Source: Proluteimonas flavola (GTDB taxonomy: Bacteria > Pseudomonadota > Gammaproteobacteria > Xanthomonadales > Xanthomonadaceae). Taken from it: 40,150 nucleotides of DNA. Numbering within the stretch: the first letter of the stretch is position 1; each line of letters starts with the position of its first letter. The notes under the pieces are model-generated. The model worked only from the letters and a program-made list of their open reading frames with translations. It ran no database searches and was not told where the DNA came from. Of the stretch, positions 8,575 to 17,908 are shown piece after piece. The stretch lies in NCBI RefSeq assembly GCF_021191705.1, contig NZ_JAIWPU010000057.1, positions 1-40,150 of the forward strand, written 5' to 3'. The position numbers were made by a program, and so were the translations under genes.

Positions 8575-8742
8575 CGTCATCCCGGCGCACGCCGGGATCC
8601 AGTGACTTGGCATTGCGCACGGTTCCCGGCGCGTCGTTCCGGCCGAAGCCGAAGCGCTTCTCAGCAAGCGTATGACTGGTCGACCACTGGGCGCTGAAGC
8701 GGAAAGCAAAGTCACTGGATCCCGGCCTGCGCCGGGATGACG
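8575..8742. repeat. MITE-like element with 34-bp terminal inverted repeats
   Basis: The left arm (8575-8608) begins CGTCATCCCGGC and the right arm (8709-8742) ends GCCGGGATGACG; they are near-perfect inverted copies. About 100 bp between them holds no reading frame of note. Related CGTCAT...ATGACG elements with different cores lie at 28925-29034 and 36925-37009. It occupies the convergent gap between the RDD gene and lptG, where a transcription-stopping hairpin would be useful. Confidence 0.8.
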
Positions 8743-8825
8743 GGGTTGGGCTTTTTGTGCAGTTGTTGATTGCCTCGCTCATCCGGACACGCGGCTCCTG
8801 TCGGGGCGCATCGGCTTTTCGTTGA

Positions 8826-8910
8826 ATCGCGCGTCCGGCCTCGCGCAGCGCGCGAGGCGTTCGGCGCACCCGCGCGGCAACGCTGCGCGAGCGGGTGCGC
8901 CTCACCCACT
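8826..8910 (-). repeat. Two-hairpin structured repeat at the lptG stop codon
   Basis: The outer stem GGCGCACCC / GGGTGCGCC encloses inner GCGCGGC / GCTGCGC (one mismatch; 8863-8901). A second hairpin, CCTCGCG / CGCGAGG, lies at 8839-8857. The layout matches the xerD-side copy, with a different inner loop. The element's GGGTGA end provides the lptG stop codon. Confidence 0.82.
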
Positions 8911-10011
8911 CCGGCGTCGGAACAGGGTCCAGGAGATGACCAGCATCACCACCGGCGGCACGAGATAGGCCAGGCGGTAATCGATGTGATACACGGCAGC
9001 GAGCTTGACGATCTGGGTCTGGCCCAGCCAGAAGCCCAGCGCGAAGACCACGCCGATAAAGAGACGTTTGCCGGCGTTGCCGCTGCGCAGGGAGCCGAAC
9101 GCGAACGGCATCGCGGCCAGGCACAGCGCCAGCACGTTGAGCGGGTAGAACCAGCGGCCCCAGTAGTGCTCTTCGAACTCGCTGGCATCGAGCTGGTTGC
9201 GGTGCCGGTAGTCGATTCCGGCGCGCAGTTCGCTCGCCGGCATGTAGCGCGGGCGCCAGATGTTGCTGGCGCTCGCGGCGAGCGTGGTCGCGTCGAGCTG
9301 CGAATCCCAGTGTTCTTCCAGTGCTTCGGTGCGGGTCACCGCACGCGGTTCGAACCAGGTGCGCTGGACGTTGCGCAGCAGCCAGCCGTCGACACCGTGC
9401 TCGGCCGTCTTGGCGTGCGCCACGGATTCCAGACGCCCATCGCTGGCGAACTCGAACAGGCGCACGTCCTGCAACTGGATCCGGGTACCGCTGCCATCGT
9501 TGATCTCGGTGCCGTTCTGCGCGTTGAGGAAGGTGTCGCCTTCGCGCGCCCACAGGCCCGAATAGCGGCCGACGATCATGTCGCTCGAGCGTGCGGCCGA
9601 TTTCATGCTGTCGGCGCTGCGCTGGGCCATCGGGCCGAGGGTTTCGCCGTTGAGCACCATCACTGCGGTCAGCACCAGCAACGGCAGCGCGACCGACACG
9701 CTCAGCCGCGTGCGCGACAGGCCCACGGCGCGCATCGCGATGAGTTCCGACGTCGCGGCCAGTTGGCCCAGCCCCATCAGCGAACCGATGACCGCCGCCG
9801 TCGGGAACATCGTGTACGCCCGGCGCGGCAGCGTCTGCAGGATGTAGGTGACCGCGCCGAAGTAGGTGTAGTCGCCCTGGCCGACGGCGCCGATCTCGTT
9901 GACGCCGGCCATCACCGCGTCGAGACCGACCAGCACCACCCAGGTCGCCAGCACCATGACGGTGACGACCTTGGCGACATACAGATCATGGATGCGCAGC
10001 AGGGTCTTCAT
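8902..10011 (-). CDS. lptG: LPS export ABC transporter permease LptG
   Basis: The 369-residue inner-membrane permease of the LptB2FGC complex pulls lipopolysaccharide from the inner membrane and passes it to the periplasmic Lpt bridge. It starts MKTLLRIHDLYVAKVV, has membrane helices in the first 115 residues (VTVMVLATWVVLVGLD; AYTMFPTAAVIGSLMGL) and a coupling-helix region ELIAMRAVGLSR. A periplasmic beta-jellyroll spans about 125-270, and C-terminal helices follow (LFIGVVFALGFWLG, LVPPVVMLVISWTLF). The start codon overlaps the lptF stop (ATGA), indicating translational coupling. The C-terminus RRRSG ends in a TGA supplied by a structured repeat. LptB and LptC are not in the window. Confidence 0.93.
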   Translation of the reverse strand: MKTLLRIHDLYVAKVVTVMVLATWVVLVGLDAVMAGVNEIGAVGQGDYTYFGAVTYILQTLPRRAYTMFPTAAVIGSLMGLGQLAATSELIAMRAVGLSRTRLSVSVALPLLVLTAVMVLNGETLGPMAQRSADSMKSAARSSDMIVGRYSGLWAREGDTFLNAQNGTEINDGSGTRIQLQDVRLFEFASDGRLESVAHAKTAEHGVDGWLLRNVQRTWFEPRAVTRTEALEEHWDSQLDATTLAASASNIWRPRYMPASELRAGIDYRHRNQLDASEFEEHYWGRWFYPLNVLALCLAAMPFAFGSLRSGNAGKRLFIGVVFALGFWLGQTQIVKLAAVYHIDYRLAYLVPPVVMLVISWTLFRRRSG

Positions 10012-11093
10012 TTCGCGCGCCTCCATTTGGGCGCGGTGACCCGGCCATCGGTGAAGTACATCCAGGCCGCGAAGCCGAGCAGCGGCAGCACCAGCCACCA
10101 CAGGCCCAGCAGCACCGGAATGCGCCCTTCGGCGACCCAGTCTTTACCCAGCGACATCAAATTCATGCCCATCACGTAGGCGAGGAAGCCGGTCATCATC
10201 CGGCCGTAGCGCGCCTGCCGCGGCGGGCTGCGTGCCAGCGGGACCGCCAGCAGCGCGAACGCCAAGGTCAGCAGCACCGGTGCGAGCCGGTAATGCAGTT
10301 CGGCATGCGCTTCGGGTCGCGCATCGCCGAACAGCGAGAACGTCGGCTGCAGCTCGGGATCGTCGCCATCGGCGCGCGACTCGACCGCCGGCAGGCGCAG
10401 TTCGTTGCTGGCGTAGCGCATCAGGCGGTAGTCGAGGCCGGCATCGAGCGGGCCTTCGACGCGGAAGCCTTCATCGAGGCGCAGGAAACGCTCGGTGCCG
10501 TCGATGCTCAGTGCGCCGGTCAGCGAGGTGGTGATGTCCATGCGCCCGTCGTCCTGGCGATAGACGAACACGCGGCCGAGCCTGCTGCCGTCGTCGGACA
10601 TCGCGTTGACGTAGACCACGCCGCCGCCACCGGGGAATTCGACGAAGCGCCCGGCTTCCAGCCCTGAAACCAGCAGACTGCGCTGGCCGGCCTCGATCAT
10701 CTGTTGCGAGTAGTCGCGCGCCCACGGCCCCAGCCACAGCGAGCAGGCGCCGATCACCAGCAGCATCGGCCCCACCACCAGCAACAGCGGCCGCAGCAGG
10801 CGCCGCGGCCCGACCCCGACCGAAGTCAGCACCGGCATCTCCGAATCGCGGTAGAGCCGGCCGAAGCCCAGCATCAGCCCGAGCATCAGGCCCAGCGGCA
10901 GGATCAGCGGGAGATAGTTGAGGACCTGCAGTCCCAGCTGGGCCAGCATCAGCTTGGCCGGCACGCGGCCGCGGGCGATGTCGCTCAGCACGTCCGCGAA
11001 CACGCCGCCCAAGCTCACGATCAGCAGCACCACGAGGGCGGCGAAGGTGGACTGGGCCAACTCGCGGGACAGGTATCGGTCGAGCTTCGACAT
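10008..11093 (-). CDS. lptF: LPS export ABC transporter permease LptF
   Basis: This is the 361-residue partner of LptG in the LPS extractor. The N-terminus MSKLDRYLSRELAQSTFAAL begins the first membrane helix, followed by LPLILPLGLMLGLMLGFGRL and the cytoplasmic motif YRDSEMPVLTSVGVGPRRLL. A periplasmic domain covers about 130-265, and the C-terminus carries membrane helices again. An in-frame ATG at 11174 would add 27 residues ([10 protein letters not shown]...), but the family start is MSKLDRYL, so 11093 is chosen. The gene is divergent from pepA with a 135-bp shared upstream region, as in many Proteobacteria, and is followed by lptG with an ATGA overlap. Confidence 0.93.
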   Translation of the reverse strand: MSKLDRYLSRELAQSTFAALVVLLIVSLGGVFADVLSDIARGRVPAKLMLAQLGLQVLNYLPLILPLGLMLGLMLGFGRLYRDSEMPVLTSVGVGPRRLLRPLLLVVGPMLLVIGACSLWLGPWARDYSQQMIEAGQRSLLVSGLEAGRFVEFPGGGGVVYVNAMSDDGSRLGRVFVYRQDDGRMDITTSLTGALSIDGTERFLRLDEGFRVEGPLDAGLDYRLMRYASNELRLPAVESRADGDDPELQPTFSLFGDARPEAHAELHYRLAPVLLTLAFALLAVPLARSPPRQARYGRMMTGFLAYVMGMNLMSLGKDWVAEGRIPVLLGLWWLVLPLLGFAAWMYFTDGRVTAPKWRRAK

Positions 11094-11228
11094 CGGGTGT
11101 GGGGGCTTTGCTTTAGACTTGGGGGTTCGTCCAGCCGCGCCAACACGGCGCTTCTGCAGCGGCAAGCTTGACATGGGCGCCGCGCGCTGGACCGTGAAGT
11201 GTACCGATCACCCCATGGAATCTGGTTG

Positions 11229-12734
11229 ATGACCCTCGAATTCACCCTGAACCAAGCGCCCCCCGCCGCCCTGTCCAGCGATTGCCTCGTCGTGGGCGTC
11301 TTCGCGGACGGTCCGCTGGCCGGCACCGCCGCAGCGATCGACACCGCCAGCGGCGGTCGCCTGTCCGCGCTCGCCACGCGTGGCGACCTGTCCGGCAAGG
11401 CCGGTCGTACCAGCCTGCTGCACGACCTGCCGGGCGTCACCGCGCCGCGCGTGCTGGCCATCGGCCTGGGCGAGCGCGCCAAGTTCGGCGTGCCGCAGTA
11501 CCTCAAGGCGGTGGCCGATGCCGTGCGCGCCTTGCGCGACGGCAACAGCGCCAGCGCCGCGATCGCCCTCGCCGACCTCGACGTCGCCGGCCGCGACACC
11601 GCGTGGAAGATCCGCCAGGCCGTCGTCGCCGCCGACCATGCCGCGTACCGCTACGTGGCCACGCTGGGCGCCAGGAACAAGAAGCGCGAGCCCGCCACGC
11701 TGACCGCGATCTCGATCGTCGGCGACGACGCCGGTGCACTGGCGCAGGGCAAGGCGATCGCCGCGGGCGTGAAGTTCGCCCGCGAACTCGGCAACCTGCC
11801 GCCGAACATCTGCAATCCGGCCTATCTCGGCGAGCAGGCGCAGACCTTCGCGTCGCGCTTCGACAAGGCTTCGTGCGAAGTGCTCGACGAGACGCAGATG
11901 GAAGCGCTCGGCATGGGTTCGCTGCTCGCCGTGGCGCGCGGTTCGGCCAACCGCCCGCGCCTGGTCGTGCTGAGCTTCAAGAACGGCGGCGACGCCAAGC
12001 CCTTCGTGCTGGTCGGCAAGGGCATCACCTTCGACACCGGCGGCGTCAACCTCAAGACGCAGGGCGGCATCGAGGAAATGAAGTTCGACATGTGCGGCGC
12101 GGCGACGGTCATGGGCACGTTCGTGTCCGCGGTCGGCCTCGATCTGCCGATCAACCTGCACGTGATCGTGCCGGCGGTGGAGAACGGCATCGACGGCGAC
12201 GCGTATCGCCCGTCGGACGTCATCACCAGCATGTCGGGCAAGACCATCGAAGTCGGCAACACCGACGCCGAAGGCCGCCTGATCCTGTGCGACGCGCTGA
12301 CCTACGCCGAGCGTTTCGAGCCGGCCGCCCTGGTCGACGTCGCGACCCTGACCGGCGCCTGCATGGTCGCGCTGGGCACCCAGGCCACCGGCCTGATGAG
12401 CAAGCACGACGATCTGGCCGCCGAACTGCTGGCTGCCGGCGAGCACGTGTTCGACCGCGCCTGGCGCCTGCCGCTGTGGGACGAATACCAGTCGATGCTC
12501 GATTCCAACTTCGCCGACGTCTACAACATCGGCGGCCGCTGGGGCGGCGCGATCACCGCGGGCTGCTTCCTGTCGCGCTTCACCGAAGGCCAGCGCTGGG
12601 CGCATCTCGACATCGCCGGCAGCGCCAGCGGCAGCGGCAAGATGGCCTATGCCACCGGCCGCCCGGTCGGCCTGCTGAGCCAGTGGCTGCTCGACCGCGC
12701 CACGGGCGCGGCCGACGTGATTGGTGATGCGTAA
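11229..12734 (+). CDS. pepA: Leucyl aminopeptidase PepA (M17), cytosolic
   Basis: The 501-residue hexameric zinc/manganese aminopeptidase removes N-terminal residues, including leucine, from peptides; in E. coli PepA also binds DNA in Xer recombination at plasmid cer sites. The N-terminal macro-like domain covers about 1-165. The catalytic domain has the metal-binding KGITFDTGG (about 263-271) and the signature [14 protein letters not shown] (about 344-357). The start MTLEFTLNQ fits the family better than the in-frame ATG at 11199. A TTGACA sequence at 11168-11173 could be a -35 box, but no good -10 box follows at normal spacing. The last residues DVIGDA and the TAA stop come from a repeat (12717-12816), so the tail is longer than needed by the fold. 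It heads a run with holC and valS. Confidence 0.95.
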   Translation: MTLEFTLNQAPPAALSSDCLVVGVFADGPLAGTAAAIDTASGGRLSALATRGDLSGKAGRTSLLHDLPGVTAPRVLAIGLGERAKFGVPQYLKAVADAVRALRDGNSASAAIALADLDVAGRDTAWKIRQAVVAADHAAYRYVATLGARNKKREPATLTAISIVGDDAGALAQGKAIAAGVKFARELGNLPPNICNPAYLGEQAQTFASRFDKASCEVLDETQMEALGMGSLLAVARGSANRPRLVVLSFKNGGDAKPFVLVGKGITFDTGGVNLKTQGGIEEMKFDMCGAATVMGTFVSAVGLDLPINLHVIVPAVENGIDGDAYRPSDVITSMSGKTIEVGNTDAEGRLILCDALTYAERFEPAALVDVATLTGACMVALGTQATGLMSKHDDLAAELLAAGEHVFDRAWRLPLWDEYQSMLDSNFADVYNIGGRWGGAITAGCFLSRFTEGQRWAHLDIAGSASGSGKMAYATGRPVGLLSQWLLDRATGAADVIGDA

Positions 12735-12816
12735 TGGGTGACTGGTAAAAGCGCTCGAGCCTCCGGACGCTGAGTACCCGCCTTTTCGAACCACGAATCA
12801 CCCATTCCGAATCACG
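12717..12816. repeat. Inverted-arm repeat filling the pepA-holC gap
   Basis: The left arm begins GTGATTGGTGATGCGTAATG, and its TAA is the pepA stop. The right arm contains CGAATCACCCATTCCGAATC and ends 3 nt before the holC ATG. The core contains aaaagcgctcgag and ccgccttttcg, resembling the core of the copy inside purL. There is no Shine-Dalgarno sequence before holC; the repeat occupies its place. Confidence 0.8.
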
Positions 12817-12819
12817 TCC

Positions 12820-13242
12820 ATGCGCGCCGACTTCTACCTGATCGCCAAGCCGCGCTTCCGCGAGGAGCCGCTGCGCCTGGTGTGCGAACTGGTCCGCAAA
12901 TCCTATGCGGCCGACCTGTGGACGCTGATCCTCGCCCGCGACGCCGAACAGGCCGAAGCGCTCGACGACCTGCTGTGGGACATGGGCGAGGACGCCTACA
13001 TCCCGCACCAGATCGCCGGCATGGACGAGGAGGACGACGACACCCCGGTCCTCATCGCCACGCCCGACTTCGACGCGCCGATGCGCGCGCTGGTCATCAA
13101 CCTGCGCGACGCCGTGGCGCCGCCGGGTTTCGAGCGCGTGCTCGAAGTGGTGCCGGCCGACGACTCGGCCCGCGAACCGCTGCGCGAGCGCTGGAAGCAG
13201 TACAAGGCCGCCGGCCTCGACGTGAACAAGTACGACATGTGA
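12820..13242 (+). CDS. holC: DNA polymerase III chi subunit
   Basis: The 140-residue chi subunit pairs with psi (HolD) and links the clamp loader of the replicative polymerase to single-strand binding protein. The start MRADFYLIAKPRF is typical of chi. Family blocks such as CELVRKSY, ARDAEQAEALDDLLW, FIPHQ-like YIPHQIAG and PVLIATPDFD are present, and the acidic stretch DEEDDD near residue 70 precedes PVLI. Length is normal. The gene lies between pepA and valS as in E. coli and many Gammaproteobacteria. Both flanking spacers are inverted repeats and neither holC nor valS has a visible ribosome site, so translation may depend on coupling across the hairpins (inference). Confidence 0.93.
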   Translation: MRADFYLIAKPRFREEPLRLVCELVRKSYAADLWTLILARDAEQAEALDDLLWDMGEDAYIPHQIAGMDEEDDDTPVLIATPDFDAPMRALVINLRDAVAPPGFERVLEVVPADDSAREPLRERWKQYKAAGLDVNKYDM

Positions 13243-13251
13243 GTGAGGGGC

Positions 13252-13346
13252 GGGGATTCGGGATTGGGGATTCGGGATTCGAACAGCGGATTCCGCCCCG
13301 CCGGGCCCCGCCCTTCCCAATCCCCCATCCCGAATTCCAAATCCCC
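13252..13346. repeat. Inverted-arm repeat (GGGATTCGGGATT type) in the holC-valS gap
   Basis: The left arm consists of GGGATTCGGGATTGGGGATT units; the right arm is roughly complementary (CCCAATCCCCCATCCCGAAT and more). The pair could fold into an imperfect 30-bp stem around a GC-rich core. It fills nearly the whole 111-bp gap, ending 7 nt before the valS ATG. Confidence 0.82.
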
Positions 13347-13353
13347 TCGCCTT

Positions 13354-16221
13354 ATGTCCCTCGCCCAAAGCTACGACCCCGGTACCTTCGAAGCCCGCCT
13401 GTATGCGGAATGGGAGAAGAGCGGCGTCTTCCAGCCGCAGGGCGACGGCCCGGCCTATACGATCCTGCTGCCGCCGCCGAACGTCACCGGCACGCTGCAC
13501 ATGGGCCACGCCTTCCAGCACACGCTGCAGGACGCGTTGATCCGCTACCACCGCATGCTGGGGCATCGCACGCTGTGGCAGATGGGCACCGACCACGCCG
13601 GCATCGCGACCGAGATGGTGGTCTCGCGCAACCTCGCGCTCGAAGGCAAGGGTGAGACCCGCGATTCGCTGGGCCGCGACGGTTTCATCGAAAAAGTGTG
13701 GGAGTGGAAGGGCCAGTCCGGCGACACGATCGAGCGCCAGATGCGCCGCCTCGGTGCGTCGGGCGACTGGTCGCGCAAGACCTTCACGATGGACCCGCTG
13801 CCTTCGCAGGCGGTCGTCGAAGCCTTCGTGCGTCTGCACGAGGAAGGCCTGATCTATCGCGGCCAGCGCCTCGTCAACTGGGATCCGGTGCTCAAGACCG
13901 CGATCTCGGATCTCGAAGTCGTCAGCGAGGAAGAAGACGGTTCGCTGTGGTCGATCCGCTATCCGCTCGCCGATGGCGCCAGTTACGAACACGTCGAAGT
14001 CGATGCCGACGGCAACGAGACGCTGCGCGAGACGCGCGACTATCTCGTCGTCGCGACGACGCGCCCGGAAACCATGCTCGGCGACACCGCGGCGATGGTG
14101 CATCCGGACGACGCGCGCTATGCGCACCTGATCGGCCAGTCGGTCGTGCTGCCACTGACCGGTCGCATCATCCCGGTCATCGGCGACGGCTACGTCGACC
14201 GCGCGTTCGGCACCGGCGTGGTCAAGGTCACGCCCGCGCACGACTTCAACGATTACCAGGTCGGTCAGCGTCACGACCTGCCGATGATCAACCTGTTCAC
14301 GCCGGACGCTGCGGTCAACGAGAACGCACCCGAGCAGTACCGCGGCCTCGATCGCTTCGACGCGCGCAAGGCCGTGCTCGCCGATCTGGAAGCCGGCGGT
14401 TTCCTCGTCGATACCAAGCCGCACAAGTTGCAGGTCCCGCGCGGCGACCGCACCGGCCAGGTCATCGAACCGTATCTGACCGACCAGTGGTTCGTCGCGA
14501 TGGAAGGTTTCGCCAAGCGAGGCATGGACCTCGTCGGCGGTATCGATGGACAGCCGGGCGAAGTGAAGTTCGTCCCGCCGAACTGGACCAGCACCTATCG
14601 CCACTGGATGGAGAACATCCAGGACTGGTGCATCAGCCGCCAGCTGTGGTGGGGCCACCGCATTCCGGCGTGGTACGACGCTGATGGAAAGGCCTACGTC
14701 GGCCGCGACGAAGCCGAGGCGCGTGCGCGCAACGGACTCGGCGCCGATGTCGTGCTGCGCCAGGACACCGACGTGCTCGAGACCTGGTTCTCTTCGGGCC
14801 TGTGGCCGATCAACACGATGGGCTGGCCGGACGAGACGGCGATGGCCGAGCGCGGCTTCGACCACTTCGTGCCGTCGAGCGTGCTGGTCACCGGTTTCGA
14901 CATCATCTTCTTCTGGGTCGCCCGGATGATCATGCTGACCGATCACCTGACCGGCCAGGTGCCGTTCCGCGATGTCTACATGACCGGCCTGGTGCGCGAC
15001 CGCGACGGCCAGAAGATGTCGAAGTCGAAGGGCAACGTGCTCGATCCGCTCGACATCATCGACGGCATCAGCATCGAAGACCTCGTCGCCAAGCGCACCA
15101 CCGGGCTCATGAAGCCCAAGGACGCGCCGAAGATCGAGAAGGCGACGCGCAAGGAATTTCCGGACGGCATCATCGCCCACGGCGCCGACCCGCTGCGCTT
15201 CACGATGGCCGCGCTGGCCGGCCCCGGCCGCGACATCAAGTTCGATCTCGGCCGCGCCGAGGGCTACAAGAATTTCTGCAACAAGCTGTGGAACGCGACG
15301 CGCTTCGTGCTGATGAATACCGAAGGCGGGGATTCGGGATTCGGGATTCGGGATTCGGAAACGCGTGAGCCGGTCACCGACGCGGAGAAGTGGGTCCTGT
15401 CGCGCCTGGCGCAGGTGAGCGCGCAGGCTGCCGAGCATTTCACCAGCTACCGCTTCGACCTGCTTGCGCAGACGCTGTACGAATTCGCCTGGAACGACTT
15501 CTGCGACTGGTTCGTCGAACTCGCCAAGCCGGCGCTGCTCGGCGATGACGCCGTGTCCGCGAACAGCACGCGCCACACGCTGCTGCACGTGCTCGAATCG
15601 CTGCTGCGTCTGCTGCACCCGCTGATCCCGTTCGTCACCGAGGAACTGTGGCGCCAGGTCGCGCCGCGCGTCGGCATCGCGGACGCGACGATCTCGCTGC
15701 GGCCCTACCCGGCGCCCGACAGCGAATTGATTTCCCGCTGCGCGCAGGCCACGACCGACGTCGAATGGCTCAAGCAGATGGTCACCGCGCTGCGCCGCGT
15801 GCGCAGCGAGCTGGGCGTGTCGCCGGGCAAGCTGGTGCCGCTGCTGGTGCAGGCCGGCAGCGACGCATCGCGCGCGCGGCTGCAGCGTTTCGATTCGCAG
15901 CTGAAGTTCCTCAACCGCCTCGAGCGCATCGAGACCGTCGACGGCGACAACTCCGACGACAGCCTGCCGCCATCCGCGACCGGTCTGGTCGGCGACGTGA
16001 AGCTGTTCGTGCCGCTGGAAGGCCTGGTCGATCTGGATGCCGAGCGCGCGCGCCTGGACAAGGAAATCGCCCGCGTGCTGTCGGAGAAGGACAAGAGCGC
16101 GGCGAAGATCGCGAAGTTCAGCGACAAGGTGCCGGCGGCCGTGGTCGAGCAGGAGCGTCAGCGCCTCGTCGACTGGACCGCGCAGCACGACGCCCTCGCC
16201 GCGCAGCGCGCGCGGCTCTGA
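13354..16221 (+). CDS. valS: Valyl-tRNA synthetase, with a short repeat-derived insert
   Basis: The 955-residue class I synthetase charges tRNA-Val and edits misactivated threonine. Seen in order: the HIGH-type motif [13 protein letters not shown] (about 40-51), the editing CP1 domain (about 200-340, with [12 protein letters not shown]), the KMSKS motif at 554-558, the anticodon-binding domain from about 670, and a C-terminal coiled coil ([21 protein letters not shown]). The start [17 protein letters not shown] fits the family. Odd: residues about 659-669 ([11 protein letters not shown]) are encoded by direct GGGATTCGGGATTC units. They lie in the variable joint just after RFVLMNTEG, between the catalytic and anticodon domains. 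The frame is kept, so the insert is probably tolerated. Confidence 0.97.
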   Translation: MSLAQSYDPGTFEARLYAEWEKSGVFQPQGDGPAYTILLPPPNVTGTLHMGHAFQHTLQDALIRYHRMLGHRTLWQMGTDHAGIATEMVVSRNLALEGKGETRDSLGRDGFIEKVWEWKGQSGDTIERQMRRLGASGDWSRKTFTMDPLPSQAVVEAFVRLHEEGLIYRGQRLVNWDPVLKTAISDLEVVSEEEDGSLWSIRYPLADGASYEHVEVDADGNETLRETRDYLVVATTRPETMLGDTAAMVHPDDARYAHLIGQSVVLPLTGRIIPVIGDGYVDRAFGTGVVKVTPAHDFNDYQVGQRHDLPMINLFTPDAAVNENAPEQYRGLDRFDARKAVLADLEAGGFLVDTKPHKLQVPRGDRTGQVIEPYLTDQWFVAMEGFAKRGMDLVGGIDGQPGEVKFVPPNWTSTYRHWMENIQDWCISRQLWWGHRIPAWYDADGKAYVGRDEAEARARNGLGADVVLRQDTDVLETWFSSGLWPINTMGWPDETAMAERGFDHFVPSSVLVTGFDIIFFWVARMIMLTDHLTGQVPFRDVYMTGLVRDRDGQKMSKSKGNVLDPLDIIDGISIEDLVAKRTTGLMKPKDAPKIEKATRKEFPDGIIAHGADPLRFTMAALAGPGRDIKFDLGRAEGYKNFCNKLWNATRFVLMNTEGGDSGFGIRDSETREPVTDAEKWVLSRLAQVSAQAAEHFTSYRFDLLAQTLYEFAWNDFCDWFVELAKPALLGDDAVSANSTRHTLLHVLESLLRLLHPLIPFVTEELWRQVAPRVGIADATISLRPYPAPDSELISRCAQATTDVEWLKQMVTALRRVRSELGVSPGKLVPLLVQAGSDASRARLQRFDSQLKFLNRLERIETVDGDNSDDSLPPSATGLVGDVKLFVPLEGLVDLDAERARLDKEIARVLSEKDKSAAKIAKFSDKVPAAVVEQERQRLVDWTAQHDALAAQRARL
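15326..15360 (+). repeat. GGGATTC direct repeats inside valS
   Basis: Several consecutive units of GGGATTCGGGATTC are read in frame as a glycine/aspartate/serine-rich linker. The same unit forms one arm of the repeat in the holC-valS gap, about 2 kb upstream. Only one arm is present in the gene. Confidence 0.8.
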
Positions 16222-16268
16222 AGCACGACGCCGACAAGCACCGGGCCTCGTCTCCCCTGCTTGACCGC

Positions 16269-16446
16269 CTGTGGGAGCGCGCTGGCGCGCGATGCGGTTC
16301 ACCGGCAATGCCATCGCGGCCAAGGCCGCTCCCACGGACATCGCTTTGACGCGTGGTCGGTGGCGGCAGCTGCAGTCGCCCTGTGGCGCGCTTGCGCGCG
16401 ATGGGCTTTCCCTTGACCGCCCCATCGCGCGCAAGCGCGCTCCCAC
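16269..16446. repeat. Two REP elements after valS
   Basis: Element 1 runs from TGTGGGAGCGCGCTGGCGCG to GCTCCCAC (16269-16335). Element 2 runs from CTGTGGCGCGCTTGCGCGCG to GCGCGCAAGCGCGCTCCCAC (16380-16446). Each is an imperfect inverted repeat of the GGGAGCGCGC type common in pseudomonads and xanthomonads and usually mobilised by RAYT transposases. They fill most of the 297-bp gap between valS and the NADH dehydrogenase gene. No gene was found here. Confidence 0.85.
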
Positions 16447-16518
16447 TGGGTTGATGCTCTGACGACGCGTTCCGGGAACGCCGCCTACAATCGGGCACCC
16501 CCACGCAACGTCGATCAC

Positions 16519-17832
16519 ATGTCCAGCTCCGATCGCATCCCACACGTCGTCATCGTCGGCGGCGGCTTCGCCGGCCTCTGGGCCACGCGCGCACTGGCGC
16601 GCGATCCGGTCCGCATCACCCTTGTCGATCGCGGCAACCATCATCTGTTCCAGCCGCTGCTCTACCAGGTGGCCACGGCGGGCCTGTCGGCGCCGGACAT
16701 CGCCGCGCCGCTGCGCCACATCCTACGCGGCCAGGAGAATGTCGAAGTGCGCTTGGCCGAGGTGCAGGGCATCGATACCGGCGCCAAAAGGCTCGCCCTG
16801 GCCGATGGCACCACCCTCGCCTTCGATACGCTGGTGCTCGCCGCCGGCGCCACCCACGCCTACTTCGGCAACGACCACTGGGCCGCGCACGCGCCGGGCC
16901 TGAAGACGCTCGACGATGCGCTGCTGCTGCGGCGCAAGATGCTGCTGGCCTTCGAACGCGCGGAAGCCGAAACCGATCCGGCCAAGCGCGCCGCATGGCT
17001 CAGCTTCGCCGTCGTCGGCGGTGGCCCGACCGGCGTCGAACTGGCCGGCACGCTGGCCGAGATCGCGCGGCACACGCTGCGCAGCGAATTCCGCAACATC
17101 GATCCGGCGCAGGCGAAGGTGCGGCTGGTGGAAGCCGGCCCGCGCGTACTGGCCTCGTTTCCCGACGACCTCTCGGAGAAGGCGCGCAGGCAGTTGCAGA
17201 AGCTCGGCGTCGAAGTGCAGACCGGCACGCCGGTGGCCGACATCGATGCCGACGGCTATCGCCTCGGCGACCAGCGCATCGCCGCGAAGACGGTGATCTG
17301 GGCGGCGGGCGTCGCCGCGTCGCCGCTGGGCGCACTGCTCGATGCGCCACGCGACCGCGCCGGTCGCGTACAGGTCGAACCCGACCTGCGCGTGCCGGGC
17401 CACTCCGACATCTACGTCGCCGGCGATCTCGCCGCGGTACAGAGCGCGGGCCGGTCGGTCCCCGGTGTCGCGCCCGCCGCCAAGCAGATGGGCCGGCACG
17501 TCGCGGCCAGCATCCGGGCACGCCTGCGCGGCCAGGCGACGACGCCGTTCGACTACCGCGACTTCGGCAACCTCGCGACGATCGGGCGCATGGCCGCGGT
17601 CGTCCATTTCGGCCGGCTGAAACTGTCGGGCGTACTCGCCTGGTGGTTCTGGCTGATCGCCCACGTGTTCTTCCTGATCGGTTTCCGCAACCGCGTGGTC
17701 GTGCTGCTCAACTGGACCTGGGCCTACTGGAGCTACCAGCGCGCGGCGCGGATCATCTTCGGCCCGCCCGCCGACCCCGAACCGGTCACGAAGCCGGACG
17801 GTGAAGGATCCGACGCACCGCGCATCGGCTAG
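16519..17832 (+). CDS. ndh: Type II NADH:quinone oxidoreductase (NDH-2)
   Basis: The 437-residue FAD enzyme passes electrons from NADH to quinone at the inner face of the membrane without pumping protons. The N-terminal FAD-binding motif is VVIVGGGFAG (about 10-19). A second dinucleotide motif, VVGGGPTGVELAG (about 165-177), binds NADH. Other family blocks are NHHLFQPLLYQVATAGLS, GDLAAV and the C-terminal GVLAWWFWLIAHVFFLIGFRNR, a hydrophobic amphipathic part that anchors NDH-2 to the membrane. A TACAAT sequence at 16486-16491, 27 bp before the ATG, could be the -10 box. The gene starts a plus-strand run with the ZIP transporter and the DUF2306 gene; gaps of 76 and 171 bp make a single operon uncertain. 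Confidence 0.93.
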   Translation: MSSSDRIPHVVIVGGGFAGLWATRALARDPVRITLVDRGNHHLFQPLLYQVATAGLSAPDIAAPLRHILRGQENVEVRLAEVQGIDTGAKRLALADGTTLAFDTLVLAAGATHAYFGNDHWAAHAPGLKTLDDALLLRRKMLLAFERAEAETDPAKRAAWLSFAVVGGGPTGVELAGTLAEIARHTLRSEFRNIDPAQAKVRLVEAGPRVLASFPDDLSEKARRQLQKLGVEVQTGTPVADIDADGYRLGDQRIAAKTVIWAAGVAASPLGALLDAPRDRAGRVQVEPDLRVPGHSDIYVAGDLAAVQSAGRSVPGVAPAAKQMGRHVAASIRARLRGQATTPFDYRDFGNLATIGRMAAVVHFGRLKLSGVLAWWFWLIAHVFFLIGFRNRVVVLLNWTWAYWSYQRAARIIFGPPADPEPVTKPDGEGSDAPRIG

Positions 17833-17908
17833 CATGGCCGCGCGCCCGTCCAAGCCGGATCTGCAGCCGGGCTGAGTCGCTCCCTCCACACGTTCCGGCT
17901 GCCCGCGC

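Noticed and set aside
11168..11205. Complete sigma-70 promoter for pepA
   Set aside because: TTGACA is perfect, but no acceptable -10 hexamer lies 15-19 bp further on, so it was not listed as a promoter.
11199..11228. Upstream ATG for pepA
   Set aside because: The family start MTLEFTLNQ lies at 11229; the extension has no counterpart that I recall.
12580..16719. Open frame of 1379 codons antisense to pepA, holC and valS
   Set aside because: It crosses three genes with clear functions, has no recognisable domain and is a composition shadow.
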